Assembly (NCBI RefSeq): GCF_009674535.1
Contig: NZ_WKJK01000003.1
Location: forward strand, 496,001 to 560,000
DNA from: Duganella guangzhouensis
GTDB lineage: Bacteria; Pseudomonadota; Gammaproteobacteria; Burkholderiales; Burkholderiaceae_D
DNA: 64,000 nucleotides
Direction of reading: 5' to 3'
A program made the translations under genes and the position numbers. Below, one piece after another: positions 16,786-25,749 of the stretch; positions within the stretch are counted from its first letter, which is position 1; each line of letters starts with the position of its first letter. Under the pieces are notes generated by a model. It worked only from the letters and a program-made list of their open reading frames with translations, was not told the origin of the DNA and made no database searches.

Positions 16786-17979
16786 ATGAACGACGATAAA
16801 AACGGCTGCCGTCAACCTGCCCGCCTGGTGGCGGCGGCGCTCATGCTGGCGCTCAACGCCGATATTTCCTTTGCGCAAGCTCTGGACGCACCGAAGGCAC
16901 CGGCCACGGAGGTCAAGCTCGATACGGTAACGGTGCAGCGCGGCGAGCTGCAGCAAACGGTCGACGCGGTAGGCAAATTACAATTCCACCGCTTTGCGGA
17001 TGTGAATGTCCAAGTCGCCGGCCAGATCAAGAACGTGCTGTTTGCGATCGGCGACACGGTGCAGGAAGGCAAGCTGGTGATGGAGATTTCGCCTGCGATC
17101 CGCGCCAATCAGCTGGAAACTAATCGCGCACAAATGGCGCGGCTGCGCGCCGAACTGGCGGACCAGCAGGCCCAGACCGACTACGCCGAGTCGCAGTTTA
17201 AGCGTCAGACCTTGCTCAAAGCACAAAATGCCACCCGCGAAGACGCCTTTGAGTCGAGTCGCATGGGGGCTTCTACGGCGCGCGCCCGGATCGACGCCAT
17301 CAACGCCCAGATCCAGCAGCTGGAGGTGACGCTGAAGTCCGACGAAGAAAGCAGCCACAACACGCAGCTGGTGGCGCCGCTGTCGGGCACCGTGGTGGCG
17401 CTGAATGCGCGCGCCGGGCAAACGGTGAGCGTCGGCCAAGCGGGCCAGCCCTTGATGCGGATTGCCGATCTGTCGCAAATGACCGTCCAGGCGCGGGTGG
17501 CGGAGGTGGATGTGACCCGCCTGCGGCGCGGCATGACCGCCAACTTCCAGACGCCGGGTTATCCCGGCCGCACCTGGTCGGGCAAACTGCGCCAGGTGCT
17601 GCTGGTGCCCGCCGAGGGCAGCGGCGAGCAAGGCAAGCCGACTTTTTACAATGTGCTGTTCGAGGTCGACAATCCGGAGCAGGAGCTGATGAGCGGCATG
17701 ACGACCCAGGTGCAGTTCATCGTCGCCCAGGCCAAGGATGCGTTGCTGCTGCCGGCTAACTTGCTGGGCCAGCGCGATGCGGCGGGCATGTATCAGGTCC
17801 AGGTGGTGAACCCCGAGCGGCGCATCGTGGCACGCAAAGTCAAAATCGGCTTGCGCAATGCGCAGCAGGTACAAGTGCTGTCCGGCCTGGAAGCGGGCGA
17901 ACAAGTACTGGTCGGTCCGGTGCCCGCACCGGCATTGGTGCTTCAGTCCAAGCCGACCGCGCCAGTGGGTAAGCCATGA
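16786..17979 (+). CDS. MacA-like efflux periplasmic adaptor subunit
   Basis: A membrane-fusion protein of about 397 residues that links an inner-membrane pump to an outer-membrane channel. After a signal-peptide-like segment (LVAAALMLALNADISFAQ) come a barrel-sandwich half (VQVAGQIKNVLFAIGDTVQEGKLVMEI), a coiled-coil hairpin (about residues 100-190), the returning lipoyl half (LVAPLSGTVVALNARAGQTV), and a beta-barrel plus membrane-proximal domain. The order is MacA-like. I chose ATG 16786; an upstream ATG at 16756 would add ten residues before the signal peptide. The stop overlaps the channel gene in ATGA. No MacB or other pump gene is present. Confidence 0.88.
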   Translation: MNDDKNGCRQPARLVAAALMLALNADISFAQALDAPKAPATEVKLDTVTVQRGELQQTVDAVGKLQFHRFADVNVQVAGQIKNVLFAIGDTVQEGKLVMEISPAIRANQLETNRAQMARLRAELADQQAQTDYAESQFKRQTLLKAQNATREDAFESSRMGASTARARIDAINAQIQQLEVTLKSDEESSHNTQLVAPLSGTVVALNARAGQTVSVGQAGQPLMRIADLSQMTVQARVAEVDVTRLRRGMTANFQTPGYPGRTWSGKLRQVLLVPAEGSGEQGKPTFYNVLFEVDNPEQELMSGMTTQVQFIVAQAKDALLLPANLLGQRDAAGMYQVQVVNPERRIVARKVKIGLRNAQQVQVLSGLEAGEQVLVGPVPAPALVLQSKPTAPVGKP

Positions 17980-19376
17980 AACGGCGCGCCCTGCCCTGCG
18001 GCTTGTCACTGGCCGGCTGCCTCGCCGGCGTTTTTCTGGCTGGCTGCACCCACACCATTCCCGTAGCGGAACCGGCGCCCGCCGTCGCGTTGCCGGCCGG
18101 CTGGTCGCAGGCCGGCAAGCCGGGTAGCCAGGAATGGCCGGACAGTCACTGGTGGCAACGCTTCGGCAGCGCCGAACTGAGCCAACTGGTCAGCCAGGGC
18201 CAGCAAAGCAACCTGGAACTGGCCGCAGCGCTGTCGCGGGTGCGTCAGGCGGAGGCGCAGGCGCGGATTGCCGGGGTCGCGCTGCTGCCGACGGTCGATG
18301 CCTACGCCGGCGCCAGCCGGGATCTGCCGATTGCCGGCAATCACAACGCCAACGTTTCATCGAGCGGACAGTTGCAGGTGTCTTACGAACTCGATTTTTG
18401 GGGCAAGAACGCCGCCGGCGTGGCCGCCGCCGAGGCGTCGCTCAGGGCTAACTTCTACGATCGCCAAACCGTGGCGCTCACCGTGACCAGCGGCATCGTG
18501 TCGACTTATCTGCAACTGCTGTCTCTGCACGACCGGCTTGAGGTGGCGCGCGAGAACACCAGGACCGCGGAACATGTGTTGTCGCTGGTCGAGGCCCAGA
18601 GCAGCGTTGGCGCCGCCACCACGGTCGATCTGGCGCGCCAGCGTTCCGCTGTCGCCAGCCAACGTGCCGCCATCCCCGCTTTACTGCAGCAGGAGCGCGA
18701 AGCGCAATCCGCGCTGGCCATCTTGCTTGGCCAGTCGCCGCAAACCTTCAAGATCAGCGATAGCGGACTCAGCACAATCCACCTGCCCGAAGTGACGGCG
18801 GGCCTGCCCTCCGAACTACTGTCGCGAAGGCCCGATATTCAGCGTTCGGAAGCCGTGCTGGCGGCCGCCAGCGCCAACGTCGAAGTGGCGCGCGCGGCCT
18901 TGTTTCCCAGCATACGCCTGACCGGATCGACCGGCACCCAAAGCAGTGCCTTGACCTCGCTGCTCAACGCCCAGAACTTGTTCACGAATATCGGTGCCTC
19001 GTTGGTGGCGCCGATATTCGACGGTGGACGTCTGCGGACCGAGCGTGATCTCGCGATCGAACAAAAACAGGAACTGGTGCAGACCTATCGCTCAACCGTC
19101 CTCGCGGCGCTGGCCGAAGTGGACACGGTGCTGGGCCAAATCAACAGTCTGGACGAACAGCGCCGCTTGAAAGAGGTGGAACTGGAACAAACCCGTCTGG
19201 CGTTCAATTTATCCGAGATCCGCTACAAGGCCGGCGCGGAAGACTTGATGACCGTGCTCGATACCCAACGCAGCCTGTCGGACGTGCAAAACGAGCTGGG
19301 AATACTGAAACTCAAACGCCTGCAAGCCACGGTATCGCTGTACAAAGCCCTCGGCGGCGGCTGGCAGGCCGGCTGA
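17976..19376 (+). CDS. Outer-membrane efflux lipoprotein, NodT family
   Basis: A 466-residue TolC-like channel protein of the NodT/OprM group. The signal peptide ends in lipobox FLAGC (Cys24), followed by the usual TIPVAEPAPA and GSQEWPDSHWWQRFGSAELSQLV start. Two copies of the outer membrane efflux repeat follow; landmarks are LPTVDAYAGASRDLP, SYELDFWGKNAAGV, LLSRRPDIQRSEAVLAAASANVEVARAALFPSI and APIFDGGRLRTERDLA. It is coupled to the adaptor gene upstream and must work with an inner-membrane transporter coded elsewhere. Confidence 0.92.
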   Translation: MKRRALPCGLSLAGCLAGVFLAGCTHTIPVAEPAPAVALPAGWSQAGKPGSQEWPDSHWWQRFGSAELSQLVSQGQQSNLELAAALSRVRQAEAQARIAGVALLPTVDAYAGASRDLPIAGNHNANVSSSGQLQVSYELDFWGKNAAGVAAAEASLRANFYDRQTVALTVTSGIVSTYLQLLSLHDRLEVARENTRTAEHVLSLVEAQSSVGAATTVDLARQRSAVASQRAAIPALLQQEREAQSALAILLGQSPQTFKISDSGLSTIHLPEVTAGLPSELLSRRPDIQRSEAVLAAASANVEVARAALFPSIRLTGSTGTQSSALTSLLNAQNLFTNIGASLVAPIFDGGRLRTERDLAIEQKQELVQTYRSTVLAALAEVDTVLGQINSLDEQRRLKEVELEQTRLAFNLSEIRYKAGAEDLMTVLDTQRSLSDVQNELGILKLKRLQATVSLYKALGGGWQAG

Positions 19377-19419
19377 CCGGAAGTTGCGCTCTTCGCAAAA
19401 ATTGGGACACACTCAAACT

Positions 19420-19437
19420 TGTACAATTGATCGTACA
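19420..19437. promoter_or_regulatory. YefM-type operator
   Basis: TGTACA at 19420-19425 and CGTACA at 19432-19437, start-to-start spacing 12 bp, inside the inverted repeat TTGTAC-N8-GTACAA. This resembles the TGTACA-core palindromes bound by YefM in E. coli. It lies about 30 bp before the yefM start, where the antitoxin or the YefM-YoeB complex would repress its own promoter. Confidence 0.65.
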
Positions 19438-19468
19438 ACTTTGGCCGTTTACGATACCCGGAGTAACA

Positions 19469-19768
19469 ATGAGAATCATCAACTTTTCTGAAGCGCGCAA
19501 CAGCCTTCGAGCTGTTATCGACCAAGTTGTTGAGGATGCGGACGTAACCATTATCTCGCGCAGAGATGCGCCAGATGCGGTAGTCATGTCCTTCGATTAT
19601 TACAGCAGCCTGATGGAGACTGTACATCTGTTGAGCTCGCCGGCTAACGCCGCTCACCTTGCCAAATCCATCGCCCAAGCACGTTCAGGCCAAGTGACGC
19701 ATCGGGAATTAATCGCCCTTTCCGACGCAGAGGAGCCACAACATGCGCAACCTGAAGTTCACGGATGA
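19469..19768 (+). CDS. yefM: Antitoxin YefM (Phd/YefM family)
   Basis: A 99-residue antitoxin that binds and blocks YoeB and represses the operon. The N-terminus MRIINFSEARNSLRAVIDQV is the typical Phd/YefM DNA-binding part, followed by ISRRDAPDAVVMSFDYYSSLMETVHLL, the usual YefM core. The C-terminus that wraps the toxin is acidic and polar. The frame is open further upstream, but ATG 19469 with GGAG in front gives the family start. It overlaps yoeB by 26 bp. Confidence 0.93.
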   Translation: MRIINFSEARNSLRAVIDQVVEDADVTIISRRDAPDAVVMSFDYYSSLMETVHLLSSPANAAHLAKSIAQARSGQVTHRELIALSDAEEPQHAQPEVHG

Positions 19769-20000
19769 GGCTTGGGAAAGCTATGTCTACTGGCAAACGC
19801 AAGATAGAAAAACGCTCAGACGGATTAACGATCTGATCCAGGCCGCCCCCAGAGAGCCTTTTGCTGGTCTGGGCAAACCTGAAGCATTGAAACATAGTCT
19901 TAGCGGCTGCTGGTCGAGACGAATTGACGAAACGGACCGGCTAGTCTACGAAGTACACGATGAGGAACTCATCATCATTTCGTGCCGCCATCACTATTGA
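19743..20000 (+). CDS. yoeB: Toxin YoeB, ribosome-dependent mRNA endonuclease
   Basis: An 85-residue RelE-fold toxin that cuts mRNA in the ribosomal A site. It starts with MRNLKFTDEAWESYVYWQ and ends with IIISCRHHY, both typical. The catalytic set is intact: Glu47, Arg66 and His84 (matching E46, R65 and H83 of E. coli YoeB). With the intact antitoxin and operator this is probably a functional toxin-antitoxin system. It starts inside yefM and ends 23 bp before the convergent GH15 gene. Confidence 0.95.
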   Translation: MRNLKFTDEAWESYVYWQTQDRKTLRRINDLIQAAPREPFAGLGKPEALKHSLSGCWSRRIDETDRLVYEVHDEELIIISCRHHY

Positions 20001-20023
20001 AGTGAGGTGGCCCTGTCAGAGGC

Positions 20024-21835
20024 TTACACCACGCTGTCCCACGGCACCGACAGCCGCATGGCGCAGTTGATCAGTCCCACCATCGAGTAAGTCTGCGGGA
20101 AGTTGCCCCACATTTCACCGGTCACCGGATGGGTGTCTTCGGACAGCAGGCCCAGGTGGTTGCGGGCCTTCAGCATAGTCTCGAAGATGGCGCGCGCCTC
20201 GTCCTTGCGGCCGATGCGCGCCAGCGCGTCGATGCGCCAGAAGGTGCAGATGTTGAACGCGGTTTCCGGCTTGCCGAAATCGTCCGGCGCTTCGTAGCGG
20301 CGCATATAGGGACCGTCGCACAGCGTTTCCTCCAGCGCCTTGACGGTGGCGATGAAGCGCGGGTCTTTCGGGTCGATTAAATTGACCTCGGCCATCAGCA
20401 GCACGCTGGCGTCAAGGTCGCGCCCGCCCAGGCTTTCGGCGAACGCCTGACGCTCCTCGCTCCATGCATCGCGCAGCAGCGGCACGCGGATCTGTTCCGC
20501 GCGTTGCTGCCAGTATTCGTGACGGTCGGGCAAACCCAGCGCCAGCGCGATCTTGGCCAAGCGGTCGCAGGCGGCCCAGCTCATCAGCATCGACGAGGTG
20601 TGGACGCGGGCGCGGGTGCGCAGCTCCCACATGCCGGCGTCCGGCTGGTCGTGCACCCGGAACGCCTGTTCGCCCACCGCTTCCAGGTGGCGGAATTCGG
20701 CCACGCCGGCGCGGTTCAACAGACGGTGATCGAGGAAGGCTTGCGCCGCGCCCAGCACCACATTGCCATACACATCGTGCTGGAAGTGCTCCTGCGCCTG
20801 GTTGCCGACCCGTACCGGGCGGTGGCCACGGTAGCCGGGCAGATTGTCGACCGTCGATTCCGGCAGCAACTCCTCCAGTCCGATGCCGTACAGCGGCTGG
20901 ATATGGCCGCCCTTGGAACGCGCCACGATGTTGCTCAGCCAGCGCAAGTACTCTTCCATGGTGCCGACCTCGGACAGGCTGTTGAGCGCGCGCACCACGA
21001 AGAAGGCGTCGCGCAGCCAGCAGTAGCGGTAGTCCCAGTTGCGCGCGCTGCCCGGCGCTTCCGGCACGCTGGTGGTCATGGCGGCGATGATGGCGCCGGT
21101 GTCCTCGTACAGCGACAGCTTGAGCGTGATGGCGGCGCGGATCACCACATCCTGCCACTCATAGGGCAGCGCCAGCCGGCGGCTCCAGGCGCGCCAGTAG
21201 TTGATGGTCTCTTTTTCGAAGCGGCGGCAGATGTCCTCGATGCCGTCGTTCAGCGTTTCGTCGGGGCCGAGCGTGAAATTCAGGCCGCCGTTGACCAGGA
21301 ACCAGGATTCCGACAACAGGTGGCTGAGCGAGGCGTCGGTGTTCAGGCGCAGCGTCTGTTCCTCGCCGACGTAGCGGATGTGGTGGCTGCCACGGGTGAC
21401 AACCGGCGCTTCCTTGCCCCAGTTGAAGCGCGGCCGCAGCTTAATGCGGATGCGCACCGCGCTGTTCAGCAGGCGGATGCGGCGGATCAGCATCAGCGGC
21501 CGGAACATGCGGTCGCGGCTGGTGAAGCGCGGCGCGAAGTCGCTGATCTCGATGCCGGCGCCGCGCGCGTCGCTCAGCCGGGTGCGCAGCACGGCGGTGT
21601 TGGGATCGTAGAACTGCTCGGTCTTGACGCAGTCTTCCAGTTCGATGCTCCAGACGCCGCCCTGTTCCGTATCGTCGAGCAGCGCGTTGAACACCGGGTC
21701 GCCGTCGAAGCGCGGCAGGCAGCACCAGACGATGCTGCCGCTTTGGTCGACCAGCGCGTTGTACGAGCAATTGCCGATCACGCCGCAGTTGAGCGAGGCT
21801 TCGGCCGGAAAGGCGGTGGCGGAAGTGGCGGTCAT
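20024..21835 (-). CDS. Glycoside hydrolase family 15 protein (glucoamylase/trehalase-like)
   Basis: A 603-residue GH15-type protein of the kind found with trehalose genes. The N-terminal beta-sandwich starts GVIGNCSYNALVDQSGSIVWCCLPRFD; the (alpha/alpha)6 barrel includes PEAPGSARNWDYRYCWLRDAFFVVRAL and ends with NFPQTYSMVGLINCAMRLS. Family members hydrolyse alpha-glucosides, and some relatives are trehalases. No signal peptide is visible, so it is probably cytoplasmic. Its ATG overlaps the otsB stop in ATGA. It may degrade trehalose or another alpha-glucan, giving turnover alongside synthesis. Exact specificity is not certain. Confidence 0.88.
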   Translation of the reverse strand: MTATSATAFPAEASLNCGVIGNCSYNALVDQSGSIVWCCLPRFDGDPVFNALLDDTEQGGVWSIELEDCVKTEQFYDPNTAVLRTRLSDARGAGIEISDFAPRFTSRDRMFRPLMLIRRIRLLNSAVRIRIKLRPRFNWGKEAPVVTRGSHHIRYVGEEQTLRLNTDASLSHLLSESWFLVNGGLNFTLGPDETLNDGIEDICRRFEKETINYWRAWSRRLALPYEWQDVVIRAAITLKLSLYEDTGAIIAAMTTSVPEAPGSARNWDYRYCWLRDAFFVVRALNSLSEVGTMEEYLRWLSNIVARSKGGHIQPLYGIGLEELLPESTVDNLPGYRGHRPVRVGNQAQEHFQHDVYGNVVLGAAQAFLDHRLLNRAGVAEFRHLEAVGEQAFRVHDQPDAGMWELRTRARVHTSSMLMSWAACDRLAKIALALGLPDRHEYWQQRAEQIRVPLLRDAWSEERQAFAESLGGRDLDASVLLMAEVNLIDPKDPRFIATVKALEETLCDGPYMRRYEAPDDFGKPETAFNICTFWRIDALARIGRKDEARAIFETMLKARNHLGLLSEDTHPVTGEMWGNFPQTYSMVGLINCAMRLSVPWDSVV

Positions 21836-22581
21836 GAGTAGTCTCCTTGCAGGATGGCGGCTTGCGCCAGCAGCGCGTGTAGCGCCTGCGGCGTGGCCAC
21901 GCGGTGATGGGCGGCGCTGACGCCAGCGCCGATCTTGACGCCGATGCCGCCGAGTTGCTGGGCGTAGATGATGGCCGCTTCGTCGGTGGTGTCATCGCCG
22001 ATGAATACCGGACGATGGCCCTTGAATGGCGGCTCTTGCAGGAATTCGGCCAGCGCCGTGCCCTTGTTGACGTCGGCCGGCTTCAGTTCCAGCACCATTT
22101 TCCCGTGCAATAGCACGGTGCCGGGACAGGCCGCCTGCGCCGCGCGCATCGCCCCCAGGCAGGCCGGCTCCAACGCCGGCGCCAACCGGTAGTGCAGCGC
22201 CACGGCGCCGCGTTTCTCTTCCAACAGCAGGCCGTGGTGGGCTTCCACCAACGGCCGCAGATGCGGCAGGGCCGGCTCCAGCGACGGCGCGCTGGCGTAG
22301 TGCCAGACGCCGTTGGCATCGCGCCGTTCGGCGCCGTGGACGCCAGCCGCCGCCAGCGTCAATGGCGCCAGCATGGCGTCAATCTGCGCCACCGGACGGC
22401 CGCTGACGATGGCCAGCCGGCCGTCCAGCTGCGCGGCGACGGCGGCCAGCAGCCGTGCCAGGCCAGGTGGCACCAGCACCGTATCGGGGCTGGCCGCCAG
22501 CTCGACCAGGGTACCGTCGAAGTCGAGGAATAGCGCGCAGTCGCGCCAGTCGTCGGGCAACGTAAAGTCGCTGACGCTCAT
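21832..22581 (-). CDS. otsB: Trehalose-6-phosphate phosphatase
   Basis: A 249-residue HAD-family phosphatase that removes phosphate from trehalose 6-phosphate. Motif I is CALFLDFDGTLVEL near residues 11-24, then the IVSGRP block (motif II region), an HGKMVLELKP segment, and GDDTTDEAAI (motif IV with its acidic pair). Length is normal. It lies 2 bp after otsA on the same strand and overlaps the GH15 gene, so otsA-otsB-GH15 form one operon. Confidence 0.95.
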   Translation of the reverse strand: MSVSDFTLPDDWRDCALFLDFDGTLVELAASPDTVLVPPGLARLLAAVAAQLDGRLAIVSGRPVAQIDAMLAPLTLAAAGVHGAERRDANGVWHYASAPSLEPALPHLRPLVEAHHGLLLEEKRGAVALHYRLAPALEPACLGAMRAAQAACPGTVLLHGKMVLELKPADVNKGTALAEFLQEPPFKGHRPVFIGDDTTDEAAIIYAQQLGGIGVKIGAGVSAAHHRVATPQALHALLAQAAILQGDYS

Positions 22582-22583
22582 GG

Positions 22584-24854
22584 TCAGCTCACCAACCGCA
22601 GTCCGCCGCGACTGTGGGCGTGGATCTTCTGCATGACTTTTTCACGCTTGCGCAAGCGTGCCGCATCCAGCAGCATATGGCCAGCCCAGCGGTAGACGTT
22701 GAAGCGGCGTACCCGGTCGCGCATGGCGCGCATGCGTTCGCGCTGTTCGCTGGCCGGCATGGTGAGGCCACGGTACAGCGCCTCGGCGCCTTGTTCGATA
22801 TGGTAGGGATTGATAATCAGCGCCTCGTGCAGCTCGCGCGCGGCGCCGGTGAACTGACTCAGCACCAGCGCGCCACCTTCGTCGTCGCGGGCGGCGATGT
22901 ATTCCTTGGCCACCAGGTTCATGCCGTCGTGCAGGCTGGTCACCATGCAGACCTCGCTGGCGCGGAAGTAGCGTTGCAAGTCTTCCTGTTCGTGATGCTC
23001 GATCTTGAGGATGATGGGCAGCGCACCGGCGCCGGCGTAACGCTCGTTGATGGCCGCCGCCAGCCGGCGCACGCGCTGTTCAAAGCTCATGTACTCTTCC
23101 AGGTCGGAGCGGCTTGGCGCGGCGATCTGCACCAGGCTGAAATGGCCGACCATGCCGGGGTACAGCTCCAGCATACGCTCGACCGCCTGGAAGCGCTCCA
23201 GTATGCCCTTGGTGTAGTCGAGGCGGTCGACGCCAAAGGCCAGCAGATGGTCTTGCGGCACGCCGAGATAGTCGCGGATTTCGCTGCGGCATTGCTCCAC
23301 CGGGGCGATGTTGGGGTAGTCCGGCCACGCGATCGAGATCGGGTAGTCCTCCACCTGCGTCAGTTCGCCGCCGTAAGAGATGGTCGAAGCTTCCTGTTCG
23401 ATGCGCGTCTCCAGGTAGCGGTCGACGGTGTCGAGGAAGTTCTTGCGGTGGAAAGGGGTGTGGAAGCCGAGGATGGTGCTGCCCAGCATGCCGTCCAAAA
23501 TCTCTTCGCGCCACGGGCAGATGCCGAACGATTCCGAATTGGGCCAAGGGATGTGCCAGAAGGTAATGATGGTGGCTTTCGGCAGCGCCTCGCGCACCAT
23601 GCGCGGCAACAAGGCGAAGTGATAGTCCTGTACCAGCACCACCGGATTGTCGCTGCGCGCCTCCGCGATCACAGCATCGGCGAAGCGGCGGTTGACCTTG
23701 ACGTATTCGGCCCAGTCGGCGCTGCGGAACACCGGCCGCACATGGGCGATGTGACACAGCGGCCACAGGCCCTCGTTGGCGAAACCGTAGTAGTAGCCCT
23801 GCTCTTCTTCCTTGCTCAGCCAGACCCGCCGCAAGGTGTAGCGCGGATTGGCCGGCGGCACCGGCACATGATCGTTGCGGTCGACGGTTTCCTTGTCGGC
23901 GCTGCCGGCGCCGTGGGCGATCCAGGTGCCGGAGCAGGCCCGCATCACCGCCTCGACGGCGGTCACCAGGCCGCTGGCCGGACGGCGCACGCGAATTTCA
24001 CCGTCCGCAGCCTTGTCGTGGATATAGGGTTCGCGGTTGGACACCACTAGCACCTCGTCGCCGGCCAGGTCTTGCTGCAGCAGCGACTTGAGTTTTTCTG
24101 GCGCCCAGTCGGCGCCGGCCTCGCCGCTGCTGTTCTGGCGGTCCTGATGGTATTCCTCCAGCAGGCCGCGCAGTTCGCCGATCAGCGGTTCCATTTCCGG
24201 CGGCGGTGGCGCGGCATCCGGCGCGCGCGCGCCACGGCCCAGCAACTGACCGCGCAACACATCGTTCAGGCCGGCCAGCCAGCCGCGCCAGCTGAGGTGC
24301 GACACCACCAGCGTCAGCGCCGAGATGGCCACTGCCAGCAAGGCGAAGAAGCTCAGCACATATTTCTTGGTCTCGGCACTGCGGCGCTCGATGAAGCTCA
24401 TGTCGTGCACCAAGATCAGGCGGCCGAGCACGGTGGCGTCGTCCTGGATCGGTGTGTCGTGCACGTGCACCGGGCCGCGCGGCTGCTGGACCATCGAGGT
24501 GCGCTTGCTACCGTCGACCGGTTTGTTCCAGCAACCCAGCGAGGCCGGGTAGGCGGCGGTCTTGTACAGCAGCTTGCCGTCGTTGTTGCAGTAGGCCAGC
24601 GCGAACAGGCGCTCGTCCTGGATCGCGCTGTCGAACAGGCGTTTGATGCGTTCGCGGTCGTTGGCCTCGACGTATTCACGCAGCGGCAGTTGCAGCGTGG
24701 ACGCCAACAGCTGCGAACGGTTGTCGAGATCGCGTACCGACCAGGTCAGGGTCAGTTTGTCCATCAGCGGCACGACGATGTAGGCGAACAGGCTGAGCAG
24801 GACGGCCAGCGGCAGAATGACGCGCAGCGATAGTTTGAATGGGCGTGACAGCAT
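22584..24854 (-). CDS. otsA: Trehalose-6-phosphate synthase with membrane-anchored sensor-like N-terminus
   Basis: A 756-residue GT20 protein, against about 470 for E. coli OtsA. The catalytic half begins near residue 263 (EVLVVSNREPYIH) and contains VLVQDYHFALLPRMV, FWHIPWPNSESF, LAFGVDRLDYTKGI and VTSLHDGMNLVAKEYIA, so UDP-glucose plus glucose 6-phosphate binding residues look intact. The first 260 residues have a membrane helix (about 9-30), a periplasmic stretch of about 130 residues, a second helix (about 168-190) and a linker with a Pro run. This resembles the sensor part of chemoreceptors or kinases. A similar layout may occur elsewhere in betaproteobacteria; what it senses is unknown. 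Confidence 0.9.
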   Translation of the reverse strand: MLSRPFKLSLRVILPLAVLLSLFAYIVVPLMDKLTLTWSVRDLDNRSQLLASTLQLPLREYVEANDRERIKRLFDSAIQDERLFALAYCNNDGKLLYKTAAYPASLGCWNKPVDGSKRTSMVQQPRGPVHVHDTPIQDDATVLGRLILVHDMSFIERRSAETKKYVLSFFALLAVAISALTLVVSHLSWRGWLAGLNDVLRGQLLGRGARAPDAAPPPPEMEPLIGELRGLLEEYHQDRQNSSGEAGADWAPEKLKSLLQQDLAGDEVLVVSNREPYIHDKAADGEIRVRRPASGLVTAVEAVMRACSGTWIAHGAGSADKETVDRNDHVPVPPANPRYTLRRVWLSKEEEQGYYYGFANEGLWPLCHIAHVRPVFRSADWAEYVKVNRRFADAVIAEARSDNPVVLVQDYHFALLPRMVREALPKATIITFWHIPWPNSESFGICPWREEILDGMLGSTILGFHTPFHRKNFLDTVDRYLETRIEQEASTISYGGELTQVEDYPISIAWPDYPNIAPVEQCRSEIRDYLGVPQDHLLAFGVDRLDYTKGILERFQAVERMLELYPGMVGHFSLVQIAAPSRSDLEEYMSFEQRVRRLAAAINERYAGAGALPIILKIEHHEQEDLQRYFRASEVCMVTSLHDGMNLVAKEYIAARDDEGGALVLSQFTGAARELHEALIINPYHIEQGAEALYRGLTMPASEQRERMRAMRDRVRRFNVYRWAGHMLLDAARLRKREKVMQKIHAHSRGGLRLVS

Positions 24855-24989
24855 GGCAAGCTTCCATAATCTTGGAAGCCTTATTGTTTCATTGCTGGCA
24901 CTATTCCTGTGTTCGTCAGCGCACGTTGGGGGGCAATTTGCTGCATTGCAGCTAAGTGTGCAGCGCCGCCGGTCTGTTTATCCAGCCCA

Positions 24990-25718
24990 CTAGTGGAAGG
25001 TGGATACGCCGCCGCTGCGGCCGCAGGACGCGCTACCAGCGCGGGTCAATGAGGTCGAACAGGAGCGGTCCCGGGGATTGACCTGCTTCACCAGCGTGCC
25101 GGCTAGCAACAGCGTCTGCAAGCTGCCAACCGCGAGCTGGTCGTCCGTGATCACGCAGGAAACCTGTTCAAGGCCGCACAAATACAAGCCGGCGCCGGCG
25201 CGCAACTGCGCGGACTCGGCCAGCACGATCACTTCCCGCGCCTGCCCCAGCAGGTGATATGCCGCCTCCGCCTCGCTATCGCCCGCCGTCAGTCCCAGCG
25301 AGGACAGCCCGCTGGCGCCGACAAATATGCGGTCGGCGTAAAAACCGCGGACGAAACCCACATCGGGCGTCGCCGTCAACGGTGAACCGTTGACCCGCAG
25401 CACGCCGCCGGCGAAAAACACCTCGTTATCGCTGTCCGCCATCAGGCGGCCGGCCGCGCCCAGTGAGTTCGTCAGTATCCGCATGCGTTTACTGAGCAAG
25501 AACTCGGCCATCGTCGCGGCCGTGGCGCCGCAAAGAATGATGGTGTCGCCGTCGGCGCACATGGCCGCCGCCGCTTGGGCGATCGCCCGGGCTCGCGCCC
25601 GCGCGTCGTCCACCTCCCGCTCACACCGCTGATCCATCCGGGCCGCCCCTTCATGTAGGTCATCACTAACCACGACTATAGAAAGCAAAGCCTGCTGGCG
25701 TAAAGTCAAATATTCCAA
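24990..25718 (-). pseudogene. DeoR-family regulator lacking its helix-turn-helix (remnant)
   Basis: The frame keeps the first residues of a DeoR-type regulator (EYLTLRQQALLSIV, from a TTG at 25718). It then jumps at about residue 20 to the region that normally follows the HTH (LHEGAARMDQRCEREV). The sugar-phosphate-binding domain is complete and UlaR-like: IAQAAAAMCADGDTIILCGATAATMAEFLL, ILTNSLGAAGRLM, FVGASGLSSLGLT, VIVLAESAQL. About 40 residues holding the DNA-binding helices are missing. After the expected end (LVKQVNPRD) the frame runs on for about 25 Ser/Arg/Gly-rich residues without family character. I call it a pseudogene; an HTH-less effector-binding protein is the alternative. Confidence 0.7.
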
Positions 25719-25749
25719 TACCTCGTATCACGTCGCGCCATGGGCGGCG

